DNA of 50,543 bases from a bacterium 1XD8-76 (GCA_003611955.1 RAZE01000025.1:1-50543), one strand, 5' to 3'. Numbered from the stretch's first letter, positions 7,347 through 16,417 are shown. Notes: generated by a model from the letters alone, not told the origin. A program made the numbers and translations.

Positions 7347-8306
7347 ATGGAACAGCTGATTATGGCAATTGAGACAGGTGGAACCAAGATACAGCTTGCA
7401 ATCGGCACGGCGCAGGGAGACATTCTGTATAACCACTATGCCCGCGTGGAACGGGAAAAGGGATTTCGGGGAGTGTTGGACGTCGTCACCGGGATCATGC
7501 CGGAATTGATCGAGAAGGCCAGAGAATTCGGCGGAAAAATAGAGAGGATCGGAATCGGGTTTGGAGGGCCGGTTGACATGGCCTCCGGCACGGCGATCTG
7601 GTCGCCTCAGATAGACGGATGGGGAGGATTCCCCGTAAAAAAATTTTTTGAGGAGAAGACCGGCCTTCCGACTTATCTGTACAATGATTCGGATGCGGCG
7701 TGCTGGGGGGAGTATTGCCGGGGGGCGGGGAGAGGCTCTGATATCTTTTTTTACACCAATATGGGGAGCGGCGTCGGCGGCGGCGTTGTCATAGACGGAA
7801 AACTCTATACGGGACAGGGATACGGGGCGGCGGAGATCGGCCACAGCTATCTGTACAACCCTTTCTACAGTGGGGAAGGGAGCCCTGTTATGCAGGTGGA
7901 AAATCTGTGTGCCGGCTGGGGGATCGAGAGACGGATGAGAAATGACAGCATTCCGGAGAGCTCTCTTCTGTGGAAATTGTGCGGGGGAGAACAGGGCAAG
8001 ATCGACTGCCTGATGTGGGGGGAAGGGATAAGGAGGAACGACCCCTACTCCATAAAAGTGCTGGATGAGACATGTGAACTGTTTTCGATTGCTCTGAGCA
8101 ATGTGATCTGTCTTTTCAGCCCGGATACGATCGCGATAGGAGGGGGCGTTTCCCTGATAGGGGAGCCGTTGATCTCCCGGATAAACGAATACATAAAAAA
8201 GTATATCTACATCAATTCCGAGGGGAGATACAGGATCGTCAAGAGCGAGCTGGATGAAGCGGTGGTTCTGGTAGGCGGCTTATTGCTTGCGGGACAGGCG
8301 GAATAG
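7347..8306 (+). CDS. ROK-family sugar kinase
   Basis: 319 aa. The N-terminal phosphate-binding motif MAIETGGTKIQLAIG, catalytic-region segment YNDSDAACWGEY, and MGSGVGGGVVIDGK are typical of ROK hexokinases. The usual ROK zinc motif CxCGxxGC is absent: after EIGHSYLYNP comes LCAGWGIERR. That places it in a divergent ROK branch and makes the substrate hard to guess. The start ATG at 7347 follows AGGAG; an upstream in-frame ATG at 7305 lacks a site. First gene of the operon, 13 nt before the ABC ATPase. Predicted to phosphorylate the imported sugar in the cytosol. Confidence 0.83.
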   Translation: MEQLIMAIETGGTKIQLAIGTAQGDILYNHYARVEREKGFRGVLDVVTGIMPELIEKAREFGGKIERIGIGFGGPVDMASGTAIWSPQIDGWGGFPVKKFFEEKTGLPTYLYNDSDAACWGEYCRGAGRGSDIFFYTNMGSGVGGGVVIDGKLYTGQGYGAAEIGHSYLYNPFYSGEGSPVMQVENLCAGWGIERRMRNDSIPESSLLWKLCGGEQGKIDCLMWGEGIRRNDPYSIKVLDETCELFSIALSNVICLFSPDTIAIGGGVSLIGEPLISRINEYIKKYIYINSEGRYRIVKSELDEAVVLVGGLLLAGQAE

Positions 8307-8319
8307 AAGGAGAAAAATT

Positions 8320-9819
8320 ATGGGGCATTCAGAAGGAGAAATGATTCTCGAGTTTCGGCATGTGGGAAAATCTTTTCCGGGTGTGAAGGCGTTAGACGAC
8401 ATATCTTTCGGCGTGCGCAGAGGGACGATCCACTGTCTGATCGGGGAGAACGGCGCAGGAAAATCCACTCTGATGAAAGTGATCAACGGAATGTACAAAC
8501 TGGACGAAGGGGAGATACTCTTTGAGGGAAAACCCTGGACGCCGAAAAGCAGCGCGCAGGCGAGAACGCAGGGGATCGCCATGATCCATCAGGAACTGAA
8601 TATCATTCCGGAGATGACGATCGTGCAGAATATGTATCTCGGCAAGGAGATCCTGAAGAAAGGGCTTGTCGTCAATGACAGGGCGATGAGACAGGAGGCG
8701 GAGGAGTACCTTCGGCAGCAGGGGCTTCATTATCCGCTGAACAGGAAGATGAAAGATATCTCGCTGGCGGAAGCGCAGATGATCGAGATCATCAAAGCCA
8801 TCTCCTGCGGCGCCAGGATCATTCTGATGGATGAGCCGACCTCTTCCCTCACGGAAAAGGAAGTGCAGTTTTTGATCGACAAGATCTTTGAATTGAAAGA
8901 GAAGGGGATAACGATCATCTATATCTCGCACAAGATGGAGGAAGTCTTTAAGCTGGCCGATTACGTATCCATATTCCGCGATGGAAAGCATATTGTCACA
9001 GGGGTCAGGGAAGAGTTTACGAGGGCTTCCATCATAGAGAAAATGGTCGGGCGCGAAATGAAGGAGATCTACCCGCCGCGAAACGCGAAAGTCGGAGAGG
9101 TCCTGCTGAAGGTCGAGAATTTATCGCGCAAAGGAGTTTTCCAGAATATTTCCTTTGAGGTCAGAAGCGGAGAGATCCTCGGCGTGTCGGGACTGGTGGG
9201 CGCAGGGAGAACGGAGATCGCCAGATCGCTGATCGGACTGGATCCGAAAGACAGCGGAGATGTCTGGTGCGATGGGAAGAAACTGGAGATCAAGAGCATC
9301 AACGATTCCATCAAAAACGGGATCGCCATGATTTCCGAGGACAGGAGACGCTATGGCCTGGTACTCCTGCGGGATGTGGAAGAGAACGTCAGCATGGTCG
9401 CCCTGAAACATAAATTCGATAAAAAAGTCATTCCATTGAAAAAGGAAAGGGCCCTTGTACAGGAGATGATCGATGATTTCGCCATCAAGACGCCGTCCTT
9501 TGAGACGGAGGTAAAGACGCTCTCCGGAGGAAACCAGCAGAAAGTGGTTCTCGCGAAGTGGATGGCGGTGAATCCGAAAGTGCTGATCATGGATGAGCCC
9601 ACCAGGGGTATCGATGTGGGGACAAAGTACGAGATCTATAAAATGATGAACCGACTTACAGATGCGGGCATGGCGATCATTATGATCGACTCGGATATGG
9701 ATGAGCTTCTGGGGATGAGTGACAGAGTTCTGATCATCAGACGGGGGGAAATTGCGGGAGAACTTAGCCGCGAGGAGGCAGTGCCGAACGTGGTCATGGA
9801 TTTGGCGGTAGGAGGATGA
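8320..9819 (+). CDS. Sugar ABC transporter ATPase (RbsA/MglA type)
   Basis: 499 aa with two fused nucleotide-binding domains, the CUT2 arrangement. Domain 1 has Walker A GENGAGKST (42-50) and Walker B IILMDEPTSSL. Domain 2 has a degenerate Walker A (GLVGAGRTE) but intact LSGGNQQKVVLAKW and MDEPTRGIDVGT. The degenerate second P-loop is normal in this family. The start ATG at 8320 is preceded by AAGGAG; ATG at 8341 has a site too close to use. Couples ATP hydrolysis to monosaccharide import with the permease and binding protein downstream. Confidence 0.93.
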   Translation: MGHSEGEMILEFRHVGKSFPGVKALDDISFGVRRGTIHCLIGENGAGKSTLMKVINGMYKLDEGEILFEGKPWTPKSSAQARTQGIAMIHQELNIIPEMTIVQNMYLGKEILKKGLVVNDRAMRQEAEEYLRQQGLHYPLNRKMKDISLAEAQMIEIIKAISCGARIILMDEPTSSLTEKEVQFLIDKIFELKEKGITIIYISHKMEEVFKLADYVSIFRDGKHIVTGVREEFTRASIIEKMVGREMKEIYPPRNAKVGEVLLKVENLSRKGVFQNISFEVRSGEILGVSGLVGAGRTEIARSLIGLDPKDSGDVWCDGKKLEIKSINDSIKNGIAMISEDRRRYGLVLLRDVEENVSMVALKHKFDKKVIPLKKERALVQEMIDDFAIKTPSFETEVKTLSGGNQQKVVLAKWMAVNPKVLIMDEPTRGIDVGTKYEIYKMMNRLTDAGMAIIMIDSDMDELLGMSDRVLIIRRGEIAGELSREEAVPNVVMDLAVGG

Positions 9820-9821
9820 AA

Positions 9822-10802
9822 ATGAATAACAAACAGACGAAGGAGAAAATATTGGCGTTTTACAATAAATACGGGATCATCATTATTCTGGTGGGACTTC
9901 TGATCATCTGTTCCATTTTGTCTCCGGTATTTTTGTCGAAGGAGAATATCGTGAATCTTTTGTCCCAGATAGCGGTGGTGACGATTTTGACCTGCGGGAT
10001 CACTCTCCTGATCATCGCGGGGCAGACAGATCTCTCGGGAGGTTCCATCGTGGCATTGACGGGCTGTGTCTGTGTGGGGACGTTCAAACAGCTCAGTGAA
10101 GGCGGAATGGGAGACTGGCCCGCAGGAATTCTGGCTGTTCTGTCGGCGATAGCCATCGGTATGGCCCTCAACTTTGTCTCGGGTGTGATCATCACGAAGT
10201 TCAAAGCGCCGGCTTTTATCGTGACGCTGGCGATGATGCAGGCAGGCCGCGGTATCTGTTATATCTATACGGGCGGCACGCCGATCTACAAGATCGGAAA
10301 TATCGTGAAACTGGGACAGGGACGCATCAGGGGCGTTTTGCCCTACTCTGTCATCATTATGTTTCTGTGTATCGTTGTAACCTGGTTCATCCTGAAAAAG
10401 ATGCGTCTCGGAAGGCATATTTACGCGGTGGGCGGAAATGTGGAGTCGGCGGTCGCGTCGGGGATCAGCATGCAGTGGACGATCATCAAGACCTATCTGA
10501 TCCACGGTGTGTTTGTGGGAATCGCGGGAGCGCTCTTTATGACAAGGATCAATTCCGGACAGCCGGCGGAAGCGGTGGGGCTTGAGTTTGACGCCATCAC
10601 GGCGGCGATCATCGGCGGCGCCAGTCTTTCCGGGGGTATCGGCAGTGTGTACGGCAGCATTATCGGTTCGGTCATCATAGGCGTTATCACCAATATTCTG
10701 ACGCTGAAATCCGTACAGTCCTACTATCAGATGATCATAACAGGCGTTATCATAGTGCTCGCGGTTATTCTGGACATTGTGACAAAAGGAAAAAAGGAAT
10801 AA
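9822..10802 (+). CDS. Sugar ABC transporter permease (RbsC type)
   Basis: 326 aa integral membrane protein with about 8-10 hydrophobic helices. Family landmarks include GITLLIIAGQTDLSGGSIVAL near residue 60 and AIIGGASLSGGIGSVYGSIIG near residue 265. AGGAGG abuts ATG 9816, so ATG at 9822 (6-nt spacing) is the likely start; the ATPase stop is at 9817-9819. Forms the membrane channel of the CUT2 transporter. Confidence 0.92.
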   Translation: MNNKQTKEKILAFYNKYGIIIILVGLLIICSILSPVFLSKENIVNLLSQIAVVTILTCGITLLIIAGQTDLSGGSIVALTGCVCVGTFKQLSEGGMGDWPAGILAVLSAIAIGMALNFVSGVIITKFKAPAFIVTLAMMQAGRGICYIYTGGTPIYKIGNIVKLGQGRIRGVLPYSVIIMFLCIVVTWFILKKMRLGRHIYAVGGNVESAVASGISMQWTIIKTYLIHGVFVGIAGALFMTRINSGQPAEAVGLEFDAITAAIIGGASLSGGIGSVYGSIIGSVIIGVITNILTLKSVQSYYQMIITGVIIVLAVILDIVTKGKKE

Positions 10803-10864
10803 CCGTCATGAGGGAGTCAACACTGGCTCAGTGATTATTATACAATATAAAGGAGGAAAGAAAC

Positions 10865-11905
10865 ATGAAGAAAAAGTTGCTTAGTATGCTGCTTGCAGGG
10901 ACCATGGTACTTGCGCTTGCGGCCTGTGGCTCTCAGGGAGCGGATGAGGGCAGCACGGAGGCGCCCGCGGAGCAGGAAGAAACAGCAGAGGAGAGTGAGG
11001 ACGCGGCGGAAGCGCCGGCTGAGACGGAGACGGAAACAGAAGCGGAAACCTCAGGGGATGTAAAGAAAGTTGCATTTATCTGTAAGAGTTATTCGGATAC
11101 CTTCTGTCTCGCTGTAAACGATGAATTTAAGAAGGCGGCGGAAGAGTACTCAGACAAGTTTACGGTAGATTTCTTTGATTCCGCCAACGAGGCATCCACA
11201 CAGAACGACCAGATCGAGACATGTACCGCATCCGGATACGACGCGATCGTATTCCAGCAGGTAGATGCGGAAGCACCGGTGGAGGTAGTAAAAGCGGCGC
11301 TTGACAAGGGGATCTATGTGATCGTCACGACGGGCCATATAGAGGACGACGGTGCAAGCTGGTTCGTGGATGCGGATCCCTATCAGCAGGGACAGGTGGT
11401 AGCGGACTATGCTGTGGAGAACGGTTTCTGTGACGACGCGAAAGTGGCAATCCTGAGCGGACCGATCGGCAACTTCCACTCGGACAACCGTGTGCAGGCG
11501 TACAAGGATGCGATCGAGAAAAAAGAGGGAGCGGAGCTTGTGGCTACGGAAGTAGGTAACTGGTCGAAAGACGAAGCGCTCACCATCGCGCAGAACTGGC
11601 TTGTGGCTTACCCTGATCTGAAGGTGATTCTTGCGGCGAACGACGATATGGGACTCGGCGCGATCGAGGCGATCGAGATGGCAGGCAAGGAAGGCCAGAT
11701 CAAAGTGTTCGCAGTGGATGGAACCGAGGCAGGTCTGGAAGGCGTTACGGACGGCAGACTGGAAGCCACTGTGAAACAGGATGCAAAAGGTTATGCGGTG
11801 GAAGCGATGAACATTCTTGTGCAGCTGCTTGACACCGGCAAGGCCGAGAGCATGAACATCGACAGCGCGCTTGTGACAAAAGACAACGTAGAGGAATTTA
11901 AGTGA
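10865..11905 (+). CDS. Sugar-binding lipoprotein of ABC transporter
   Basis: 346 aa. The signal peptide ends in a lipobox (LALAAC) with lipidated Cys21. An acidic Glu/Thr/Ala linker covers residues ~25-63. The type I periplasmic-binding fold follows (VKKVAFICKSYSDTFCLAV, AILSGPIGNFHSDNRVQAY, AANDDMGLGAIEAI, and a VFAVDGTEAG segment). It resembles ribose/galactose-type binding proteins, so the ligand is probably a monosaccharide. It follows the permease by 62 nt with a strong AAAGGAGG site, consistent with higher expression of the binding protein. Confidence 0.92.
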   Translation: MKKKLLSMLLAGTMVLALAACGSQGADEGSTEAPAEQEETAEESEDAAEAPAETETETEAETSGDVKKVAFICKSYSDTFCLAVNDEFKKAAEEYSDKFTVDFFDSANEASTQNDQIETCTASGYDAIVFQQVDAEAPVEVVKAALDKGIYVIVTTGHIEDDGASWFVDADPYQQGQVVADYAVENGFCDDAKVAILSGPIGNFHSDNRVQAYKDAIEKKEGAELVATEVGNWSKDEALTIAQNWLVAYPDLKVILAANDDMGLGAIEAIEMAGKEGQIKVFAVDGTEAGLEGVTDGRLEATVKQDAKGYAVEAMNILVQLLDTGKAESMNIDSALVTKDNVEEFK

Positions 11906-11924
11906 TTCGGAGGGCCGGACGATA

Positions 11925-12506
11925 ATGGATTTACGGGAAATGATTGAACATTATCTGGAAAGTGAGATCGACATACTGAAAAAGCTGGATACGGAAGCGG
12001 TTCAGAAAGTAGTAAAAGCTTTTGAGGAGGCCTACGAGAGAGAGTCCGCCATCTATGTGTTCGGCAACGGCGGAAGCGCCGGAACGGCCTCCCATATGGC
12101 CAATGATTTCAACAAGGGAATTTCCGAGTACACGGAAAAGAAATTTCGGTTTCAGTGTCTGAATGACAATATTCCGACCATGCTGGCAGTGGCCAACGAT
12201 ATCGGATACGACGATGTATTTTCCTTCCAGTTGAAAAACAAGGTGAAGGAGAAAGATCTTGTGATCGGTATCAGCGGAAGCGGAAACAGCGAAAATGTGA
12301 TCAGAGCTTTGGACTGCGCAAAGGAGCAGGGGGCGATCACCATGGGGATCGTCGGGTATCACGGCGGTAAAGTGGCGGATATTGCCGACATCGTGTTCCA
12401 TGTGCCTCTGTGCAATATGCAGATCGTGGAAGATGTACATATGATTCTGAATCATATGGTGATGTCAGTGGTCATGCAGCATTGGAATATAGAAAAGAAA
12501 GCCTGA
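11925..12506 (+). CDS. SIS-domain sugar-phosphate isomerase (GmhA-like)
   Basis: 193 aa single SIS domain. It has phosphosugar-binding GNGGSAGTASHMANDF, a second loop ISGSGNSENVI, and QIVEDVHMILNH near the C-terminus, whose His residues align with the catalytic region of phosphoheptose isomerase. At the GmhA Glu65 position it appears to carry Asp (MANDF). It is the last gene of the kinase-transporter operon, 19 nt after the binding protein, so it probably isomerises the phosphorylated sugar. GmhA, DiaA and other SIS proteins are hard to separate by eye; a catabolic role rests on context. Confidence 0.78.
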   Translation: MDLREMIEHYLESEIDILKKLDTEAVQKVVKAFEEAYERESAIYVFGNGGSAGTASHMANDFNKGISEYTEKKFRFQCLNDNIPTMLAVANDIGYDDVFSFQLKNKVKEKDLVIGISGSGNSENVIRALDCAKEQGAITMGIVGYHGGKVADIADIVFHVPLCNMQIVEDVHMILNHMVMSVVMQHWNIEKKA

Positions 12507-12516
12507 GTACCATAAG

Positions 12517-12549
12517 AAAAGAGACCGGCCAGCGACCGGTCTCTTTTTT
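12517..12549. terminator. Bidirectional terminator
   Basis: AAAAGAGACCGG and CCGGTCTCTTTT form a 12-bp perfect stem with a 7-nt loop between 12517 and 12547, flanked by A and T runs. It lies between the convergent SIS isomerase and PBP genes and can end both transcripts. Confidence 0.93.
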
Positions 12550-12564
12550 CATGCGTCTGTAATT

Positions 12565-15276
12565 TTATTCCTGAGGCACTGCAGGGTCTGCGGCGGGATC
12601 CGCGGCAGGCTCCTGCGGCAGGACGATACCGGCCATCGCCATCTCCAGTCTCTGCTGTTCCAACACTATCTCGTAGCCCGGCGTTGCAAAGAACATGGCG
12701 TTGTGCGGGCAGGTGACGGAGGGAGTCTGCTGGGCCGCCAGCGAGGCGGGATCTTCCGCGGTATCCGGCGATGGTGTGCCTTCTGTTGTGGTTCCCTCGG
12801 CGGGAGGCGTCAGCGTATCGGGGTTCAGCGTCAGGACACCGGAAACCTTGAAGGGACATTCCGGGCTGGCGGGCAGAGCACCTGTCAGCGCGCTGTAGGA
12901 GCAGACCGCCCCCGCATAGTGTACGTTGCAGGAGGTGGTGGGAACCGTGCCTTCCGCAAAGTATTCATTTTTCTGTGTGCCGTCGCAGAGGCCTGGAACC
13001 GGCAGTTTGCCGGATTGGGAACAGACTGTCGCCGTCACAATGCCGGAGGGGGTAGGGAAGGATTCATTTGGCAGTTCCGCGTGGATCTCCGACATGACAA
13101 TGCGCCAGAGATTTCGCGCAAGCCTCTTCTCCTGGTCCGTGCGGAGCCTGGTGGCAGTCAGCGTGTTGTCGTAACCCGCCCAGGTGGCGGCCGTGTAATA
13201 TGGTGTATATCCCGCGAACCACACATCCACATAGTCGGAAGTCGTACCTGTTTTTCCGGCGATGGACATATTGCCGAAGTTGACGGAGGCGCCGGTACCG
13301 CTGGTCACAACGTCCTGCATGGCATTTGTCAGAAGGAAGGAGGTGGTTTCCTTGATGACCCGCCTCGACTGCTGTGTCTCCGTCTTGTCGATAATGACAT
13401 TACCGTCATGATCTGTGATCTTCGTGTACAGGATCGGCTCATTGTACACACCGCCGTTGGCGATGGCGGCGTAGGCGGCCGTCAACTCCTCGTTTTTGAC
13501 GCCGTTTGTAATACCGCCCAGAGCCAACGACTGGTTGATATCGGAAAAGACCTCATCCCCCACGACTTTGTCTGTGACCAGGGTCGTAAAGCCGAGATTC
13601 TGCAGATAGTCGAAGCCGAGCTGGGGCGTGATCTGAGTCAGCGTCTTTACGGCGATGATATTGATGGAGTTGCGGATCCCTTCGCGGAAAGAACAGATAC
13701 CGCTGAATTTGCCGTTGGCATTTTTGATGGGTCTGCCGTCCTCATAGTTGTATGGTTCGTCCATGTGCACGTCGGCCAGGGTCAATCCCGCGCTGTCCAG
13801 CGCCGGAAGGTAGGTGGAGACGATCTTAAACGTGGAACCGGGCTGCCTTGTGGTGTCGGTGGCGCGGTTTAAGGTTCTGCTGGCCGTCTTCTTGCCTCTG
13901 CCGCCCACCATGGCGACTATGTGCCCGGTCTTCTGATCCTCGATCACGATGGATACCTGAGGCTGCGGTGTAAAAGTAATATTTTCTCCGTATATCTCAT
14001 CACCTTCCTGCATGATGGAATCGCGGTAAAAATCCACGTCGGCCTGGCCGTCCTCCATGGAGGAGTAGAGCAGAGTGTAATCGTTCTTCACGGTTTCCTT
14101 GTACCATTTTAACATCTTCTGGGCGTTGAAGTTCTCCATATCGCCGTTCGGATGCAGGATCGTCAGCTCATAGGCCAATTCCCATTTGGTGTCGGAAGGG
14201 AAATTTTCCTCGTTGGTAAAGGCATCGTCACAGATCTTCTGGATGGCGGGGTCCTGTGTGGAGTAGATTTTCAGACCGCCGCTGTAGAGCAGATAGAAAG
14301 CCTGATTTTCCGAGTATCCCGCCTCGATCAGGTCCTCCATGACATCGTCCACGAGCGCATCCACAAAATAGGAATTGATCGTGTCATCCGCCACTTCCAG
14401 GTTGACGCTCTGGATGCGGGAGTAGGGATCGTCCGCCATCGCCTCATCGTACTGCGCCTGGTCGATATATCCCTGTTCCAGCATATGGTTCAGCGTCTTA
14501 TCCCGGCGCTCCTTATTTTTTTCGGGGTGGCGGATGGGATTATTTCCGGAAGGATTCTGGGTGATCGCGGCGATCACGGCGCATTCGGACAGAGTGAGCT
14601 GGCTCACGTCCTTATTAAAATAGCGCATGGAAGCGGCCTGAACGCCCAGGGTGTTCTGACCGAGATTGATCGAATTCATATAGTGTTCCAGGATCTTGTC
14701 CTTGTCCATGGATTTTTCCAGTTCCAGGGCAAGGTACTGTTCCTGAATCTTACGCTTTAATTTTTCCGCAAACTCCTCCTCGCTGGTCCAGCTTGTCAGG
14801 ACATTATTTTTGATCAGCTGCTGAGTGATCGTACTTGCGCCCTGGGAGAAATGGCGGGTGGTAATGCCGATCCAGCCGGCGCGGAATATACCCTGGATAT
14901 CGATACCATTGTGCTCATAGAAACGTTCATCCTCGATGGCGACGAATGCGTGCGCCAGATTCTCTGGAATCTGTGACATGGGAACCGGTATGCGGTTGGA
15001 ATCCGCGGATACCAGCTTGGCGGTCTGCCGGCCTTCGATATCGTAGACGAAAGTGGAGAAGCCGGAGGGGGCGACATCCAGATTGGCCATATCCGGCGCG
15101 GAGGCGATGATACCGCTGAATATGCCGAAACCTGCCGCCGCGCCGATGACACCCACCGAGACAATTGCCACGAGAAAAAGTTCCAGTACAAAAAGAGTTA
15201 TTTTTTTGCCCCAGCGGCCGGGATGCGCGTTCAGCTGCTTCTGCCTGCTGCGGACTCCTTTTTTTCCGTAATTCAT
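12565..15276 (-). CDS. Class A penicillin-binding protein (PBP1-like)
   Basis: 903 aa bifunctional peptidoglycan synthase. A cytoplasmic basic N-terminus and one membrane helix (~26-56) anchor it. The glycosyltransferase (GT51) domain has EDERFY (115-120) and QGASTITQQ (145-153). The transpeptidase domain has SxxK at Ser481-Lys484, SxN at Ser537-Asn539 and KTG at 675-677. A Pro/Ala/Asp-rich tail of ~60 residues closes the protein. All catalytic motifs are intact. It polymerises and crosslinks peptidoglycan outside the membrane. Monocistronic, with its own promoter near 15400 and a structured leader. Confidence 0.95.
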   Translation of the reverse strand: MNYGKKGVRSRQKQLNAHPGRWGKKITLFVLELFLVAIVSVGVIGAAAGFGIFSGIIASAPDMANLDVAPSGFSTFVYDIEGRQTAKLVSADSNRIPVPMSQIPENLAHAFVAIEDERFYEHNGIDIQGIFRAGWIGITTRHFSQGASTITQQLIKNNVLTSWTSEEEFAEKLKRKIQEQYLALELEKSMDKDKILEHYMNSINLGQNTLGVQAASMRYFNKDVSQLTLSECAVIAAITQNPSGNNPIRHPEKNKERRDKTLNHMLEQGYIDQAQYDEAMADDPYSRIQSVNLEVADDTINSYFVDALVDDVMEDLIEAGYSENQAFYLLYSGGLKIYSTQDPAIQKICDDAFTNEENFPSDTKWELAYELTILHPNGDMENFNAQKMLKWYKETVKNDYTLLYSSMEDGQADVDFYRDSIMQEGDEIYGENITFTPQPQVSIVIEDQKTGHIVAMVGGRGKKTASRTLNRATDTTRQPGSTFKIVSTYLPALDSAGLTLADVHMDEPYNYEDGRPIKNANGKFSGICSFREGIRNSINIIAVKTLTQITPQLGFDYLQNLGFTTLVTDKVVGDEVFSDINQSLALGGITNGVKNEELTAAYAAIANGGVYNEPILYTKITDHDGNVIIDKTETQQSRRVIKETTSFLLTNAMQDVVTSGTGASVNFGNMSIAGKTGTTSDYVDVWFAGYTPYYTAATWAGYDNTLTATRLRTDQEKRLARNLWRIVMSEIHAELPNESFPTPSGIVTATVCSQSGKLPVPGLCDGTQKNEYFAEGTVPTTSCNVHYAGAVCSYSALTGALPASPECPFKVSGVLTLNPDTLTPPAEGTTTEGTPSPDTAEDPASLAAQQTPSVTCPHNAMFFATPGYEIVLEQQRLEMAMAGIVLPQEPAADPAADPAVPQE

Positions 15277-15298
15277 ATGATAAAAAACCTGTGCCTTT

Positions 15299-15388
15299 CT
15301 ATATAAGCTTCGCTGCGCTCGAACGGGAAACTTCTTAATCTGCTTGTGCAGATCAAGAAGTAGCGAATAATTTCGCTTCGCTCAATTA
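15299..15388 (-). repeat. Two perfect hairpins in PBP leader
   Basis: Within the 306-nt gap between PBP and yigZ starts are two strong inverted repeats. One is GAATAATT...AATTATTC at about 15364-15390. The other is ACTTCTT-ATCTGC...GCAGAT-AAGAAGT at about 15330-15362 (one mismatched pair). They fall between the PBP promoter and its start codon. Short GAGCGAAGCG / GAGCGCAGCGAAGC motifs recur around them. There is no T run, so they look like a structured 5' leader or short intergenic repeats rather than a terminator. Confidence 0.6.
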
Positions 15389-15394
15389 TTCTTC

Positions 15395-15423
15395 ATTATA
15401 ATACACTATGTCAAAAATGGCAA
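15395..15423 (-). promoter_or_regulatory. Promoter of PBP gene
   Basis: On the minus strand TTGCCA (15423-15418), a 17-nt spacer and TATAAT (15400-15395). A TTGACA also occurs but sits too close to the -10 box. Confidence 0.7.
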
Positions 15424-15455
15424 ATTAAGGTTTTGTGAAGCGGATATTACCTTTT

Positions 15456-15483
15456 TTAACAATTCTGTACCATATTTTAAAAT
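15456..15483 (+). promoter_or_regulatory. Possible promoter of yigZ-like gene
   Basis: TTAACA (15456-15461), 16-nt spacer, TAAAAT (15478-15483). Moderately good match, 100 nt before the chosen start codon. Confidence 0.4.
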
Positions 15484-15582
15484 TTATGCTGGGGAGCAGA
15501 CGGAAGATGGGAAGATCGTGTTTTTCCGCACTTGCAAAGAGGACGGTTTTCGGGTATCTTTAAGGGATGGGAGGGACGTCTT

Positions 15583-16230
15583 ATGGAGAACAAAACGGAG
15601 CGGCAGACGGAGTACAGGGTCCTGTTAAAGGAGGCGGAGGGGGAGATCGACGAGAAAAAGTCCCGGTTTATCTGTTCCCTGCGGCCTGTTCACACGGAGC
15701 GGGAGGCGCTTGAGTTTATAGAAGCGACAAAGAAGAAATACTGGGATGCGAGGCATAACTGCTCGGCCTTTGTGCTGGGCAGCAGACAGGAGGTGACGAG
15801 GTGCAGCGATGACGGGGAACCCGGCGGGACGGCGGGACGTCCCATGCTGGAAGTTCTCCTGGGCGAGGGACTCTGCGATGTGGCGGCGGTGGTGACCAGG
15901 TATTTCGGCGGGACACTGCTCGGCACAGGAGGGCTTGTGCGGGCCTACAGCGGCGCCGTGAAGGAGGCACTCTCCGGCGCACAGACAGGGATGATGCGCT
16001 GCGGCGTGAAGCTGCAGATCGGAGCGGACTATAACAGTGTGGGAAAGATACAGTATATATTGGGGAAGCGGGGGACCATGCCGGAGGCGGAATACGGAGA
16101 GTCGGTATGTTTCAGGACGACAGTGAAGATCGGGGAGGCGGAAGCCTTAAAGAAAGAGATAATCGAGGCGACAAACGGAAAAGCGGTGATCGAGGAACTG
16201 GAAAAAATTTATTTCGTTGACAAGGGGTAA
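15583..16230 (+). CDS. YigZ/IMPACT family protein
   Basis: 215 aa. The N-terminal UPF0029/IMPACT domain has the family signature: KKKYWDARHNCSAFVLG, then CSDDGEPGGTAGRPML, and VVTRYFGGTLLGTGGLVRAY. A C-terminal ferredoxin-like domain (DUF1949) follows. Cytosolic. The family is related to eukaryotic IMPACT, a translation-stress regulator; the bacterial role is not settled. ATG at 15583 follows GGGAGGGACG. A strong promoter for mgtE is embedded in the last codons of this gene. Confidence 0.9.
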   Translation: MENKTERQTEYRVLLKEAEGEIDEKKSRFICSLRPVHTEREALEFIEATKKKYWDARHNCSAFVLGSRQEVTRCSDDGEPGGTAGRPMLEVLLGEGLCDVAAVVTRYFGGTLLGTGGLVRAYSGAVKEALSGAQTGMMRCGVKLQIGADYNSVGKIQYILGKRGTMPEAEYGESVCFRTTVKIGEAEALKKEIIEATNGKAVIEELEKIYFVDKG

Positions 16231-16245
16231 ACCTGTCACTATAAT
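16217..16245 (+). promoter_or_regulatory. Consensus promoter of mgtE
   Basis: Perfect TTGACA (16217-16222), 17-nt spacer, perfect TATAAT (16240-16245). It overlaps the stop region of the yigZ-like gene and gives an mRNA leader of about 125 nt before mgtE. Confidence 0.88.
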
Positions 16246-16288
16246 AATAGAAGCTATAATACGGCAGTTCGGAAAGGTGGTGGTTTTT

Positions 16289-16417
16289 ATGAAAAAGAGT
16301 ACAAAGAAATGCAGCAGCGATAATCCTCTCCCTCGAAGTAGGCGCATAAAAATCACAACTGAAAAGGAGAGCTGCTATGGAAATGATACAGGAAGAAAGA
16401 ACCGGGCAGGAGATTAA
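16289..16417 (+). CDS. Possible 42-aa leader peptide of mgtE
   Basis: Short reading frame starting MKKSTKKCSSDNPLPRS with a plausible site (GGAAAGGTGG) upstream. It lies in the mgtE leader and runs 41 nt past the mgtE start codon in another frame, so translation of the two could be coupled. It is basic and holds two prolines in a DNPLP segment. No homologue is known to me. It may be a regulatory upstream frame or chance. Confidence 0.35.
   Translation: MKKSTKKCSSDNPLPRSRRIKITTEKESCYGNDTGRKNRAGD

Noticed and set aside
12703..13872. Long plus-strand frame opposite the PBP gene
   Set aside because: Antisense to an intact class A PBP; composition is the usual shadow of a GC-rich gene.
16246..16376. 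M-box riboswitch ahead of mgtE
   Set aside because: None of the conserved M-box segments is recognisable and the leader is only about 125 nt.
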